Assembly: GCA_937873555.1 (NCBI GenBank)
Contig: CALMWN010000111.1
Span: 1-8,940 of the forward strand
Direction of reading: 5' to 3'
From: an uncultured Clostridia bacterium
GTDB taxonomy: Bacteria > Bacillota > Clostridia > Acetivibrionales > CALMWN01
DNA: 8,940 nucleotides
Numbering within the stretch: the stretch's first letter is position 1; every line of letters begins with the position of its first letter. Made by a program: the position numbers and the translations under genes. Below, one piece after another: positions 1 through 6,917 of the stretch. Under the pieces are notes generated by a model. The model saw only the letters and a program-made list of their open reading frames with translations, did no database searches and was not told where the DNA came from.

Positions 1-1811
1 GAATTGTAGAAATAGTATATCCTGCTGTGCTCCAGAAACCTGCCCACTATGCTTCTGACTGTGATACGGTCGCTTAAACCGGCTATACCCGGTTTAAGAC
101 AGCAAATACCACGTACAAGCAGCTCAATTTGAACACCCGCGCTTGACGCTCTGTACAATGCCTCGATTATTTCCTTGTCCACCAGGGAATTCATCTTTGC
201 AATGATTTTAGCCTTACCTCCGCTGCGCGCGTTCTCAGCTTCCGTCCTTATAAGGCTTAAGAACCTTTTTCTCAGGTCAAATGGTGCAATTGCTACCTTG
301 TAAAGGTTTTTCGGTTCGGAATGGCCTGAGAGCATATTGAAAAGTGCCGATGCATCCGATCCGAAATGCGGGTTTGCCGTAAACAGTCCAAGGTCGGTAT
401 ACAAACGGGCGGTAACGTCATTATAATTTCCCGTACCCATATGCACATACCTCTTTATGCCATCCTCTTCCCTCCTGATAATCAGCAAAACCTTACAATG
501 CGTCTTGAGCCCCACAAGTCCGTAAATAACATGGCAACCCGCTCTTTCCAGACGTCTTGCCCATGTTATGTTGTTCTGTTCATCAAACCTTGCTTTCAGC
601 TCAACAAGCACAGTAACCTGTTTCCCGTTTTCCGCAGCCCTTGCCAATGCCTCCACTATAGGAGAGTTTCCGCTCACCCTGTACAGGGTCTGCTTTATTG
701 CAAGCACGTCCGGATCATCAGCAGCACTGTCTACCAGGTCAATTACCGGATCAAATGACTGGTAAGGGTGATGCAGCAGGATATCATTCCCGGCAATGCA
801 CGTGAAGATATCCTCTTCCTTCAAAAAATCAACTGACGGCTGCGGAATCATAGGTTTGTGGCACATGTCATCAAAGCCCTTCAAACCGCTCAGTTTCATG
901 AGAAAAGTCAGATCAACGGGACCATTGATTTCATATACCTGTTCTCCGGATATCCCGACCTTATCCAGTAGAACTTCCAGAAGTTCAGTGTTCATACCTT
1001 TTTCCACTTCAAGCCTTACTGCATTTCCCCATCTTCTCTGCCTGAGAGACTGTTCAATTGAAATAAGCAGGTCATCCGCCTCTTCCTCGTCAAGAGAGAG
1101 GTCAGCATTCCTGGTTATCCTGTAACAGCTTGAAGTCAGTATCTTATGCCCGGTAAAAAGCAAATCCATATTCATTTTCATCAAATCTTCCAGAAGTATG
1201 AAGGACCTGCTTCCGTCTTCAACCGGAACTTCTATCATTCGGTCGAGCACCGAAGGAACCTGTATGGTGGCAAATATCTTCTCACCATCCTCTTCTCCCT
1301 TTCTGTCCAAAAGCAGAACAGCTATATTCAAGGTTCTGTTCAAAACTCTGGGGAACCGCCTGCTCTGATCTACCACCATCGGAGTAAGCACCGGATATAC
1401 ATTCTTTATAAAATAACTGTCAAGATACTGTTTTTGGTTTTCATTCAGCTCATCTGCTTTTACAAAATGTATCAGTTCCTTCTTCAGTCCCCTCTTCAAG
1501 GTATTATTGAAGTACCGGTACAATTCATCCATCATATTGTGAGTATCTGCAAAAATCCTGGATATCTGTTCTTTCGGAGTCAAGCCCGAAGGATCGGCTT
1601 CATCGAATCCGGCGGCTATCTGATCACACAACGGGCCAACCCTCACCATAAAAAACTCATCCAGGTTTGAGCAGGTGATTGCAACAAACTTAAGCCTTTC
1701 AAAAAGAGGGTTGCTTGTATCATAGGCTTCCTCAAGCACTCTATGGTTAAATTCCAGCCAGCTCAGTTCACGGTTTATAAAATTGTTGCTGGATCCGTAA
1801 TCCGTTCTCAA
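1..1811 (-). CDS. ppk: Polyphosphate kinase 1, C-terminus cut by window edge
   Basis: Reversibly transfers the gamma-phosphate of ATP to a growing inorganic polyphosphate chain in the cytoplasm (PPK1 family, by established homology). 603 codons are visible. PPK1 enzymes are about 690-720 residues, so roughly the last 90 lie outside. The N-terminus reads FINRELSWLEFNHRVLEEA (about residues 11-29), the hallmark of the PPK N-domain. Two conserved catalytic-region histidines are seen: His438 in GLKTHCKV and His457 in RYVHMGTGNYN, 19 residues apart, as are His435 and His454 of E. coli PPK. A third, His595 in RFLEHSR, matches E. coli His592 with the same offset of three. The sampled stretches stay in one frame from start to edge. 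The start is TTG at 1811: an in-frame TGA precedes it directly, and AAAGGGTGAT lies just upstream, overlapping the ppx stop. Only 5 bp separate the two genes, suggesting translational coupling in a ppx-ppk operon. Confidence 0.97.
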   Translation of the reverse strand, partial: MRTDYGSSNNFINRELSWLEFNHRVLEEAYDTSNPLFERLKFVAITCSNLDEFFMVRVGPLCDQIAAGFDEADPSGLTPKEQISRIFADTHNMMDELYRYFNNTLKRGLKKELIHFVKADELNENQKQYLDSYFIKNVYPVLTPMVVDQSRRFPRVLNRTLNIAVLLLDRKGEEDGEKIFATIQVPSVLDRMIEVPVEDGSRSFILLEDLMKMNMDLLFTGHKILTSSCYRITRNADLSLDEEEADDLLISIEQSLRQRRWGNAVRLEVEKGMNTELLEVLLDKVGISGEQVYEINGPVDLTFLMKLSGLKGFDDMCHKPMIPQPSVDFLKEEDIFTCIAGNDILLHHPYQSFDPVIDLVDSAADDPDVLAIKQTLYRVSGNSPIVEALARAAENGKQVTVLVELKARFDEQNNITWARRLERAGCHVIYGLVGLKTHCKVLLIIRREEDGIKRYVHMGTGNYNDVTARLYTDLGLFTANPHFGSDASALFNMLSGHSEPKNLYKVAIAPFDLRKRFLSLIRTEAENARSGGKAKIIAKMNSLVDKEIIEALYRASSAGVQIELLVRGICCLKPGIAGLSDRITVRSIVGRFLEHSRIYYFYN

Positions 1812-1816
1812 TCAAA

Positions 1817-3370
1817 TCACCCTTTGTGTTTTGTTATGGGGCGTATCCCCATGACTTCTTCAAAAAATTCCGCATTATTTCTGAAGTCCCATTCCTCAAG
1901 CAGGGTATCTTTGACTGCATGAAGTATGAAAACTGCATTATCCTGATTGATATCCACTTCTATTTTTCTAATTTTCTGGCTGTGGGAAACATCAAGTGAT
2001 TCCGCCAGCTTCAAAATGGCGGATAGCATTGATACTGTGACTTTCTCCCTGCTGCCGAGTGTCGTGTAGTTTGTATGGGAATGTAAAGGTATGTCATACG
2101 CATGGTATCTGGCAATATTGGCAATCAGATTCAGCTCGCTGTTTGAAAAACCCATAATGTTGCACAGCTTTATTATACTGTACGAATGGACCTCATGCTC
2201 GCTGAAGCTCACATAGTTTCCTGCATCATGGAGTATGGCGGCAACCTGCAGATAAAGCCGTTCTTTTTCTTCCAGCCTGTGCAGCTTCCAGGTCTGGTCA
2301 AAAATTGAAAGTGCCAGCTCTTCGACAAATGAAGCGTGTTTCCTGTAAATACCGTATTTTTCGGCAATATACCAGACCGAACTGATTATATCGTTGAGTG
2401 CGTCTTTTCTTCCCTTTGTGTCATAAAATTCATCCGCCATATCCACCAACAGGCCATGCCTCAGTGAAATCATGGGAACTGATATTCCAGCTGCTTCAGT
2501 CATTTTTATAAAAGAGTGGAAAAGAATAATGGATGGAAGAAGTATTTCAGCTTCCTTTTTTGACACATCATATGTCCCCATGATTTTTTCATCACTCATG
2601 CTGCTCATTTTCCGGTGCAGTTCGTTCACTATCTTCCTGTCAACGAAAACCTTGCCTGTCTCGCTGCTCCTGCTGTCCTTATACCGGCTGAATATCCTGT
2701 TTATTTCTCCTCCGAGCCCGATGAAGTTTTTTATGTGCATGTTTTTTATTACAGCCTTCAGAAGGTATATCTTGCTTTCAATATACTCCTCCATAGCGTT
2801 TGGAAAGTCTATTGTCATGGTTTCAAGGCCGGATAACGTCTCCCTCAATCTTAATGAACCGAGTTTGATATATTCCGTAAATTTCAGACTGCCTTCATCA
2901 TAAATTGAAACTTCCACGCCCCCTGAAGTGATATTTATTATGAGGGTGGATTGGGAATTGATAAGCTTGTAATCCTGGGCATAGCTCCGCAGAGCCTTGT
3001 AGGTTAAAAACCTTTCCTGCGCACTGTTTATTATTTCAACTGTAATTCCTGTTTTTATCCTGAACTGCTCAAGAATATACTCCCTGTTTTCCGCCTCTCT
3101 CATAGCGCTGGTGGTAACCGCCCTGTAATCCTTGATCCTGTAATCACGTATAAGCTGTGAGAATTTCTTCAGGATGTCACAGGTATCATGAATGGTCTCA
3201 GCAGAAATTCGACCGGTCGTGAAGGTATCCTTGCCAATATTTGTGGGCTTGATCAATTCCTCAAGAATATTGATCCTGCCTTCGGAATCAATCTCGGCAA
3301 TTGACATTCTGATATAATTGGATCCGACATCAATAGCTGCAACTGTTTGTATATCCTTTTTTGTAGCCAT
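1817..3370 (-). CDS. ppx: Ppx/GppA family exopolyphosphatase with C-terminal HD domain
   Basis: Family members release terminal phosphate from polyphosphate or hydrolyse pppGpp. The 517-residue length matches long Ppx proteins. N-terminal ASKHA fold: phosphate loop AAIDVGSN (residues 11-18), TSAMREAEN (87-95), the region carrying the candidate catalytic Glu119 (SAQER), and GLGGEI (218-223). The second phosphate loop, normally DIGGGSxE, reads NITSGGVE (146-153): the metal-binding Asp is Asn and only a Gly and the Glu are kept. The C-terminal half is an HD domain with His345 (KHASFV), His381-Asp382 (ILHDAG), His423 (RYHAYD) and Asp461 (ESLDVSHS), a full set of candidate HD metal ligands. An ATG at 3376 touches the ribosome binding site. 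I chose the ATG at 3370 because AGAAGGA then sits 6 nt upstream. It is first gene of the operon with ppk and probably has its own promoter at 3412-3420. Family assignment is firm; exact substrate is uncertain because of the altered loop. Confidence 0.93.
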   Translation of the reverse strand: MATKKDIQTVAAIDVGSNYIRMSIAEIDSEGRINILEELIKPTNIGKDTFTTGRISAETIHDTCDILKKFSQLIRDYRIKDYRAVTTSAMREAENREYILEQFRIKTGITVEIINSAQERFLTYKALRSYAQDYKLINSQSTLIINITSGGVEVSIYDEGSLKFTEYIKLGSLRLRETLSGLETMTIDFPNAMEEYIESKIYLLKAVIKNMHIKNFIGLGGEINRIFSRYKDSRSSETGKVFVDRKIVNELHRKMSSMSDEKIMGTYDVSKKEAEILLPSIILFHSFIKMTEAAGISVPMISLRHGLLVDMADEFYDTKGRKDALNDIISSVWYIAEKYGIYRKHASFVEELALSIFDQTWKLHRLEEKERLYLQVAAILHDAGNYVSFSEHEVHSYSIIKLCNIMGFSNSELNLIANIARYHAYDIPLHSHTNYTTLGSREKVTVSMLSAILKLAESLDVSHSQKIRKIEVDINQDNAVFILHAVKDTLLEEWDFRNNAEFFEEVMGIRPITKHKG

Positions 3371-3411
3371 ATACATTCCTTCTGATATATTTTTCGATAA
3401 TATTCAACATT

Positions 3412-3420
3412 ATTATATCA
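3412..3420 (-). promoter_or_regulatory. Extended -10 promoter element for ppx-ppk
   Basis: The minus strand reads TGATATAAT, a perfect extended -10 (TGnTATAAT), about 42-50 bases before the chosen ppx ATG. The -35 region is poor (TTATTT at 17 bp spacing), as is tolerated for extended -10 promoters. Transcription would start near 3405. The TGA of the ATPase relic overlaps the TG of this element. No T-box or other leader structure is visible between it and ppx. Confidence 0.6.
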
Positions 3421-3714
3421 TGTACTTTTGGGATAAATAAAGCTGGTAATAATATGTTTCCTTATCTCCCTCCAGGGTACTACTATAGTAATTACCACCA
3501 AAGACAGCAATATATAGTTCAATTCTATAGGAACCAGTTTCAGGTAATGTCGTACAAAGTCGACATTGACTGCCAGTGTGAGGAAAACTATAATTCCTGC
3601 CATCCATATATTAAACGACATATTTTTAAATGGATCTGTTTTTAGCAGGGGTACCCTGTTTGTTCTCATATTAAGGGCGAGCATGACATGTCCCAAAAGC
3701 CAGTTAGAGTTCAA
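3418..3714 (-). pseudogene. C-terminal relic of a P-type cation-transporting ATPase
   Basis: 98 codons, open to a TGA stop. The segment WLLGHVMLALNMRTNRVPLL (residues 5-24), then FNIWMAG (34-40) and WREI (81-84), matches the C-terminal membrane domain of P-type cation ATPases, in which a WLxGH-xxLALNxR-xxxPLL stretch precedes the last two helices. Two hydrophobic segments (about 35-54 and 64-80) fit the final transmembrane helices. Full proteins are about 850-900 residues; everything upstream, including the DKTG phosphorylation and ATP-binding domains, is missing. The reading frame closes at a TAA just upstream, and the only start is a TTG without a ribosome binding site. The neighbouring sequence to the right is unrelated. 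I therefore read it as the tail of a deleted gene rather than a working small protein. It lies 47 bp before ppx on the same strand. The ion specificity cannot be told from this part. Confidence 0.8.
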
Positions 3715-3810
3715 AATTTAGTTATCAATCCGGGTTAGACATTTCCTAACTTTTATATATTTGTATTTTATAAAAATCTTATTTTTAGCTATTGAAGCGG
3801 CTTTGCATGA

Positions 3811-3858
3811 TTAAATTGCATCGACTTTTTGATAAGCATCCCCGCTTCTTGCGCTCAA
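3811..3858 (-). other. Strong ribosome binding site with a 15-codon reading frame
   Basis: On the minus strand AAAGGAGG is followed after 6 nt by TTG and 14 further codons (product MSARSGDAYQKVDAI) before TAA. The initiation site is as good as any in the window, but the peptide matches nothing I know. A 7-bp inverted repeat, GAAGCGG (3794-3800) and CCGCTTC (3842-3848), surrounds most of it. It could be the start of a gene whose body was deleted, a leader peptide, or chance. It lies in the otherwise empty stretch 3715-3884, upstream of the ATPase relic on the same strand. Confidence 0.25.
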
Positions 3859-3884
3859 TTTTATCCTCCTTTATAAATTTATGG

Positions 3885-3913
3885 TTGACAAGAATCTTGT
3901 GATTTGGTAGCAT
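3885..3913 (+). promoter_or_regulatory. Sigma-A type promoter of the T-box transcription unit
   Basis: A perfect -35 TTGACA (3885-3890) is followed by a 17-bp spacer and a -10 TAGCAT (3908-3913; four of six consensus bases). Transcription would start near 3920, about 15 bases before the first recognisable stem I sequence of the T-box leader, as expected for such leaders. Confidence 0.8.
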
Positions 3914-3934
3914 TTTTAATAATTGATTAAATGC

Positions 3935-4228
3935 GTTGATAGGGAAAACACGCTGCAGAATGGTGCCACAGAGAGCTGTTGGCTGCTGAGAAACAGCGCG
4001 CTGAGCAGATAGTGAACTCCCCCTTGAGCAGTCACCCGAAAGCTGCAGCAGCTGTTGCGGCAGCCGTGGCAAGTAGGTCTGAACGGGTTTCCCGCCGTTA
4101 TAGTGGGAGGGCATTCGTCGTCACGGATTGATGCCGCAGAGCGGGTATATTTATACCAATAAGAGTGGTACCACGGAAGTTGAATGCTTTCGTCCCTTAC
4201 AAAAGTTCGGGACGAAGGCTTTTTTATT
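3935..4228 (+). promoter_or_regulatory. T-box riboswitch leader of the acyl-CoA synthetase fusion gene
   Basis: A cis-acting RNA that binds a specific tRNA and permits read-through when that tRNA is uncharged (established for the T-box family). Landmarks in order: AGAGAGC (3970-3976); an apical stem GCTGTT/AACAGC (3975-3980 with 3992-3997) around TGGCTGCTGAG; a specifier-loop strand ATAGTGAACTC (4009-4019) closed by CTGC/GCAG; the CCTTGAG tail of stem I (4022-4028); a stem II region with GCCGTTAT (about 4093-4100); a small hairpin GGTAT/ATACC (4144-4148 with 4153-4157); the T-box proper AAGAGTGGTACCACGG (4161-4176); and a terminator. The antiterminator bulge is TGGTACC (4166-4172), whose TGGT would pair with the tRNA 3' end. 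Specifier candidates are AGT (4011-4013, followed by GAAC) or GTG (4012-4014). The leader sits between a good promoter and the coding region on the same strand, so control of the fusion gene is the natural reading. Confidence 0.93.
4186..4228 (+). terminator. Regulated intrinsic terminator of the T-box leader
   Basis: An 11-bp stem pairs 4186-4196 (GCTTTCGTCCC) with 4209-4219 (GGGACGAAGGC), with one U-G pair, and is followed by six T (4220-4225). The left arm also pairs with ACGGAA at 4173-4178, just after the T-box bulge, to form the competing antiterminator. This mutually exclusive pairing is the switching mechanism of T-box leaders. Confidence 0.92.
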
Positions 4229-4298
4229 GTCCATGTCCCAAAAGCAGCAAACAGGCCGTATCAGAGACGGCACCACTAATTATTCAGGAGGAGATTTT

Positions 4299-6830
4299 AT
4301 GAAAATTGCATTTTCAACCCTCGGTTGTCCCGACTTCAGCTGGCCAGACATCTATTCCATGGCCAAGGATCTTGGCTTTGACGGCATCGAAATCCGCGGA
4401 CTGGGCAACGACATCTTTGCAGTAAAAGCACAGCCTTTCACCGAAGACCAACTGGCGCAAACCGCTCAAAAGCTTTCCAGCCTGCGCCTCAAAATCCCAT
4501 GCCTCTCTTCAAGCTGCTGTCTGAAATTTGCGGAAATGGCGGAGGATAACTATCTGGAGATTGTACAGTATATCATACTGGCTTCCAAGTTTGGAACACC
4601 ATATATCCGTATCCTGGCTGATCTTGAGCCGCAGCCAAACGGCGAGGTGGATGACAGTGTGGTTCTGGCTGCGCTGCAGCGCCTGATTCCAGTTGCCGAA
4701 GAGAAGGGCGTGACCCTTCTGGTGGAAACGAATGGCGTCTATTCCGATACTGCCCGCCTGCGCGGACTGCTCGACCACGTGGCAAGTGACTCGGTGGCCG
4801 CCTTGTGGGATATTCACCATCCCTACAGGTATGCCGGTGAATCACCCGGAAAGACGGTGCAGAATCTTGGTGCCTATATAAAATATGTACATGTCAAGGA
4901 TTCTATTGTGGTAAATGGCACAATACAGTACCGTATGATGGGCGAGGGAGATTTGCCCATTGATGACATGATGTTTGCTCTTCGATCTATCAACTACGAA
5001 GGTTATGTTTCGCTTGAATGGGTCAAGCGCTGGGCGCCTGATCTTGATGATGCTGGAGTTGTATTTCCTCACTTTGCAAACTATATGAGCCGCTACACCG
5101 AAAAGAATGTTGTGAGGAGCCGTCTGTTCAATAACGCAGCCGGGACTGGAAAATATGTGTGGGAAAAGGATACACTGATCGATCTGACCTTTCCTCAGGT
5201 ACTTGACCGCATGGTTGAGGAGTTTCCGGGCCAGTACGCATTCCGCTATACCACAACGGATTACACAAGAACCTACTCGGAGTTCCGGGATGATGTTGAC
5301 ACGTTTGCACGTTCACTTATCGCTTTGGGTGTCAAGCCTGGTGACCATGTCGCCATATGGGCAACCAACGTTCCCCAGTGGTTTATCACCTTCTGGGCAA
5401 CCACCAAGATCGGTGCGGTTCTAGTCACTGTGAACACTGCCTACAAGATTCATGAAGCTGAGTATTTGCTCCGTCAGTCAGACACTCATACTCTTGTGAT
5501 GATTGACGGTTATAAGGATTCCGACTATGTTGGCATTATCAAGGAACTTTGCCCAGAACTGCAAACCGCCGAGGCGGGCAAACCTTTACACCTTAAGCGT
5601 TTGCCTTTCCTGCGCAACATCATAACCATTGATTCGAAGCAGGATGGCTGCCTTACATGGGATGATGCCGTAGCTATGTCAGTCAGGGTCCCGGTTGAGC
5701 TGGTTTACAACCGCGCATATTCCATCAATAAGCATGATGTCTGCAACATGCAGTATACTTCCGGAACCACAGGCTTTCCAAAGGGTGTCATGCTTACACA
5801 TTATAATGTTGTAAATAACGGCAAGAACATAGGTGATTGCATGGATCTTTCCACCGCAGACCGTATGATGGTTCACGTCCCAATGTTCCACTGCTTCGGA
5901 ATGGTACTTGCCATGACCGCTGCAATGACGCATGGTGTTACCATCTCACCGCTGCCCTTCTTCTCACCGAAGCAGTCACTTGAATGCATCAACAAGGAGA
6001 AGATCACTTGCTTCCACGGTGTTCCAACCATGTTTATTGCCATTCTTGAACATGAGGATTTCCCGAAGACTGACTTCTCTTACATGAGAACCGGCATCAT
6101 GGCAGGCAGTCCATGCCCTGTCAAGGTCATGCAGGATGTGTTGGAAAAGATGAACATGAAACAGATTACTATTGTGTTCGGTCAGACCGAGGCTTCACCC
6201 GGCTGTACACAGAGCCGTGTTGATGACCCGGTTGAATTACGCGTAAATACCGTCGGCCGTGCACTGCCGGGAGTTGAATGCAAAATCGTCGATCCCGCAA
6301 CCGGTGAGGATTTGCCCGACAACGTGGATGGCGAGTTTGTTGCACGTGGATACAACATTATGAAAGGCTATTACAAAATGCCTGAGGCAACAGCGGCGGC
6401 TATTGATGAAAACGGCTGGCTGCACACCGGCGATCTTGCAAGACGCGATTCCAACGGTAACTTTAAAATCACCGGACGCATCAAGGATATGATTATCCGT
6501 GGCGGTGAGAATATCTATCCCAAGGAGATTGAAGATTTTATCTATACTCATCCAAAGGTCAGGGACGTCCAGGTAATCGGCGTGCCCGACAAGCAGTATG
6601 GGGAGGAAATTATGGCATGTGTCATACTTAAGGATGGAATGACGCTGACCGCCGATGAACTCAAGGACTATGTACGTTCACATATGGCGAAGCACAAGAC
6701 TCCGCGCTATGTTGATTTTGTCAACGACTTCCCAATGAATGCAGCAGGTAAGATCATGAAATACAAAATGCGCGAACAGGCTGTTGAAAAACTCGGCCTG
6801 CAGGCAGACAGCCGTATCGCCACCGCATGA
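4299..6830 (+). CDS. Fusion of TIM-barrel isomerase/epimerase and AMP-forming acyl-CoA synthetase
   Basis: 843 codons, two domains. Residues 1-270 match the xylose-isomerase-like TIM barrel (sugar phosphate isomerase/epimerase, AP endonuclease 2 fold): start MKIAFSTLGCPDFSW, GFDGIEIRG (26-34), and likely metal ligands Glu143 (LVETNG), Asp171 (WDIHHP), His198 (YVHVKD) and Glu240 (SLEW). Residues about 290-835 form a complete ANL-family ligase that would activate a carboxylic acid with ATP and pass it to CoA: P-loop YTSGTTGFPKG (486-496), FGQTEAS (627-633), GWLHTGD (706-712), GRIKDMIIRGGENIYPKEIE (726-745) and adenylation Lys818 (AAGKIMK). The ATG at 4299 has AGGAGG 7 nt upstream; an earlier in-frame ATG at 4128 lies inside the T-box leader and is not used. 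The gene is alone between its own promoter, T-box and terminator. The ligase resembles fatty-acid CoA ligases, but the true acid and the barrel's substrate are unknown. All catalytic motifs look intact. Confidence 0.93.
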   Translation: MKIAFSTLGCPDFSWPDIYSMAKDLGFDGIEIRGLGNDIFAVKAQPFTEDQLAQTAQKLSSLRLKIPCLSSSCCLKFAEMAEDNYLEIVQYIILASKFGTPYIRILADLEPQPNGEVDDSVVLAALQRLIPVAEEKGVTLLVETNGVYSDTARLRGLLDHVASDSVAALWDIHHPYRYAGESPGKTVQNLGAYIKYVHVKDSIVVNGTIQYRMMGEGDLPIDDMMFALRSINYEGYVSLEWVKRWAPDLDDAGVVFPHFANYMSRYTEKNVVRSRLFNNAAGTGKYVWEKDTLIDLTFPQVLDRMVEEFPGQYAFRYTTTDYTRTYSEFRDDVDTFARSLIALGVKPGDHVAIWATNVPQWFITFWATTKIGAVLVTVNTAYKIHEAEYLLRQSDTHTLVMIDGYKDSDYVGIIKELCPELQTAEAGKPLHLKRLPFLRNIITIDSKQDGCLTWDDAVAMSVRVPVELVYNRAYSINKHDVCNMQYTSGTTGFPKGVMLTHYNVVNNGKNIGDCMDLSTADRMMVHVPMFHCFGMVLAMTAAMTHGVTISPLPFFSPKQSLECINKEKITCFHGVPTMFIAILEHEDFPKTDFSYMRTGIMAGSPCPVKVMQDVLEKMNMKQITIVFGQTEASPGCTQSRVDDPVELRVNTVGRALPGVECKIVDPATGEDLPDNVDGEFVARGYNIMKGYYKMPEATAAAIDENGWLHTGDLARRDSNGNFKITGRIKDMIIRGGENIYPKEIEDFIYTHPKVRDVQVIGVPDKQYGEEIMACVILKDGMTLTADELKDYVRSHMAKHKTPRYVDFVNDFPMNAAGKIMKYKMREQAVEKLGLQADSRIATA

Positions 6831-6831
6831 T

Positions 6832-6878
6832 AAAAACAAGGGGCTGGAATATGCAGATTCCATGCCCCTTGTTTTTTT
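6832..6878. terminator. Strong bidirectional intrinsic terminator
   Basis: A 13-bp stem pairs AAAAACAAGGGGC (6832-6844) with GCCCCTTGTTTTT (6864-6876). It continues, after one bulged T, as TGGAAT/ATTCCA (6845-6850 with 6857-6862) around a 6-nt loop. A T run follows on the plus strand (6872-6878) and T residues also follow on the minus strand. It starts right after the stop codon of the fusion gene, and also lies past the 3' end of the minus-strand gene ending at 6918. Confidence 0.95.
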
Positions 6879-6917
6879 ATTTGAATACTTGAAAAACATT
6901 TTATTTCACAGCATTTG

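Noticed and set aside
366..1670. Plus-strand open frames of 65-174 codons across this stretch.
   Set aside because: They are antisense to ppk, whose minus-strand product shows conserved motifs at both ends and at its catalytic region; the plus-strand products resemble nothing.
2472..2903. Plus-strand frame of 143 codons with hydrophobic stretches.
   Set aside because: It is antisense to ppx, and the hydrophobic look arises from the complementary strand of a charged helical region.
3794..3848. Inverted repeat GAAGCGG/CCGCTTC as a terminator.
   Set aside because: The loop of over 40 nt is too long and no T run follows either arm at the right distance.
3785..4114. A 109-codon minus-strand open frame.
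   Set aside because: It is antisense to the T-box leader and its promoter, and the translation is repeat-like (Gln/Leu-rich) because of the GCAGCAGCTG-type stem sequences.
4128..4298. An upstream in-frame ATG would add 57 residues to the isomerase-ligase fusion.
   Set aside because: The extension covers the T-box element and its terminator, has no ribosome binding site, and the ATG at 4299 has AGGAGG at ideal spacing followed by the conserved barrel N-terminus.
5203..5424. Plus-strand alternative frame of 73 codons inside the ligase gene.
   Set aside because: It lies fully within the coding region of the fusion protein in another frame and has no initiation signal.
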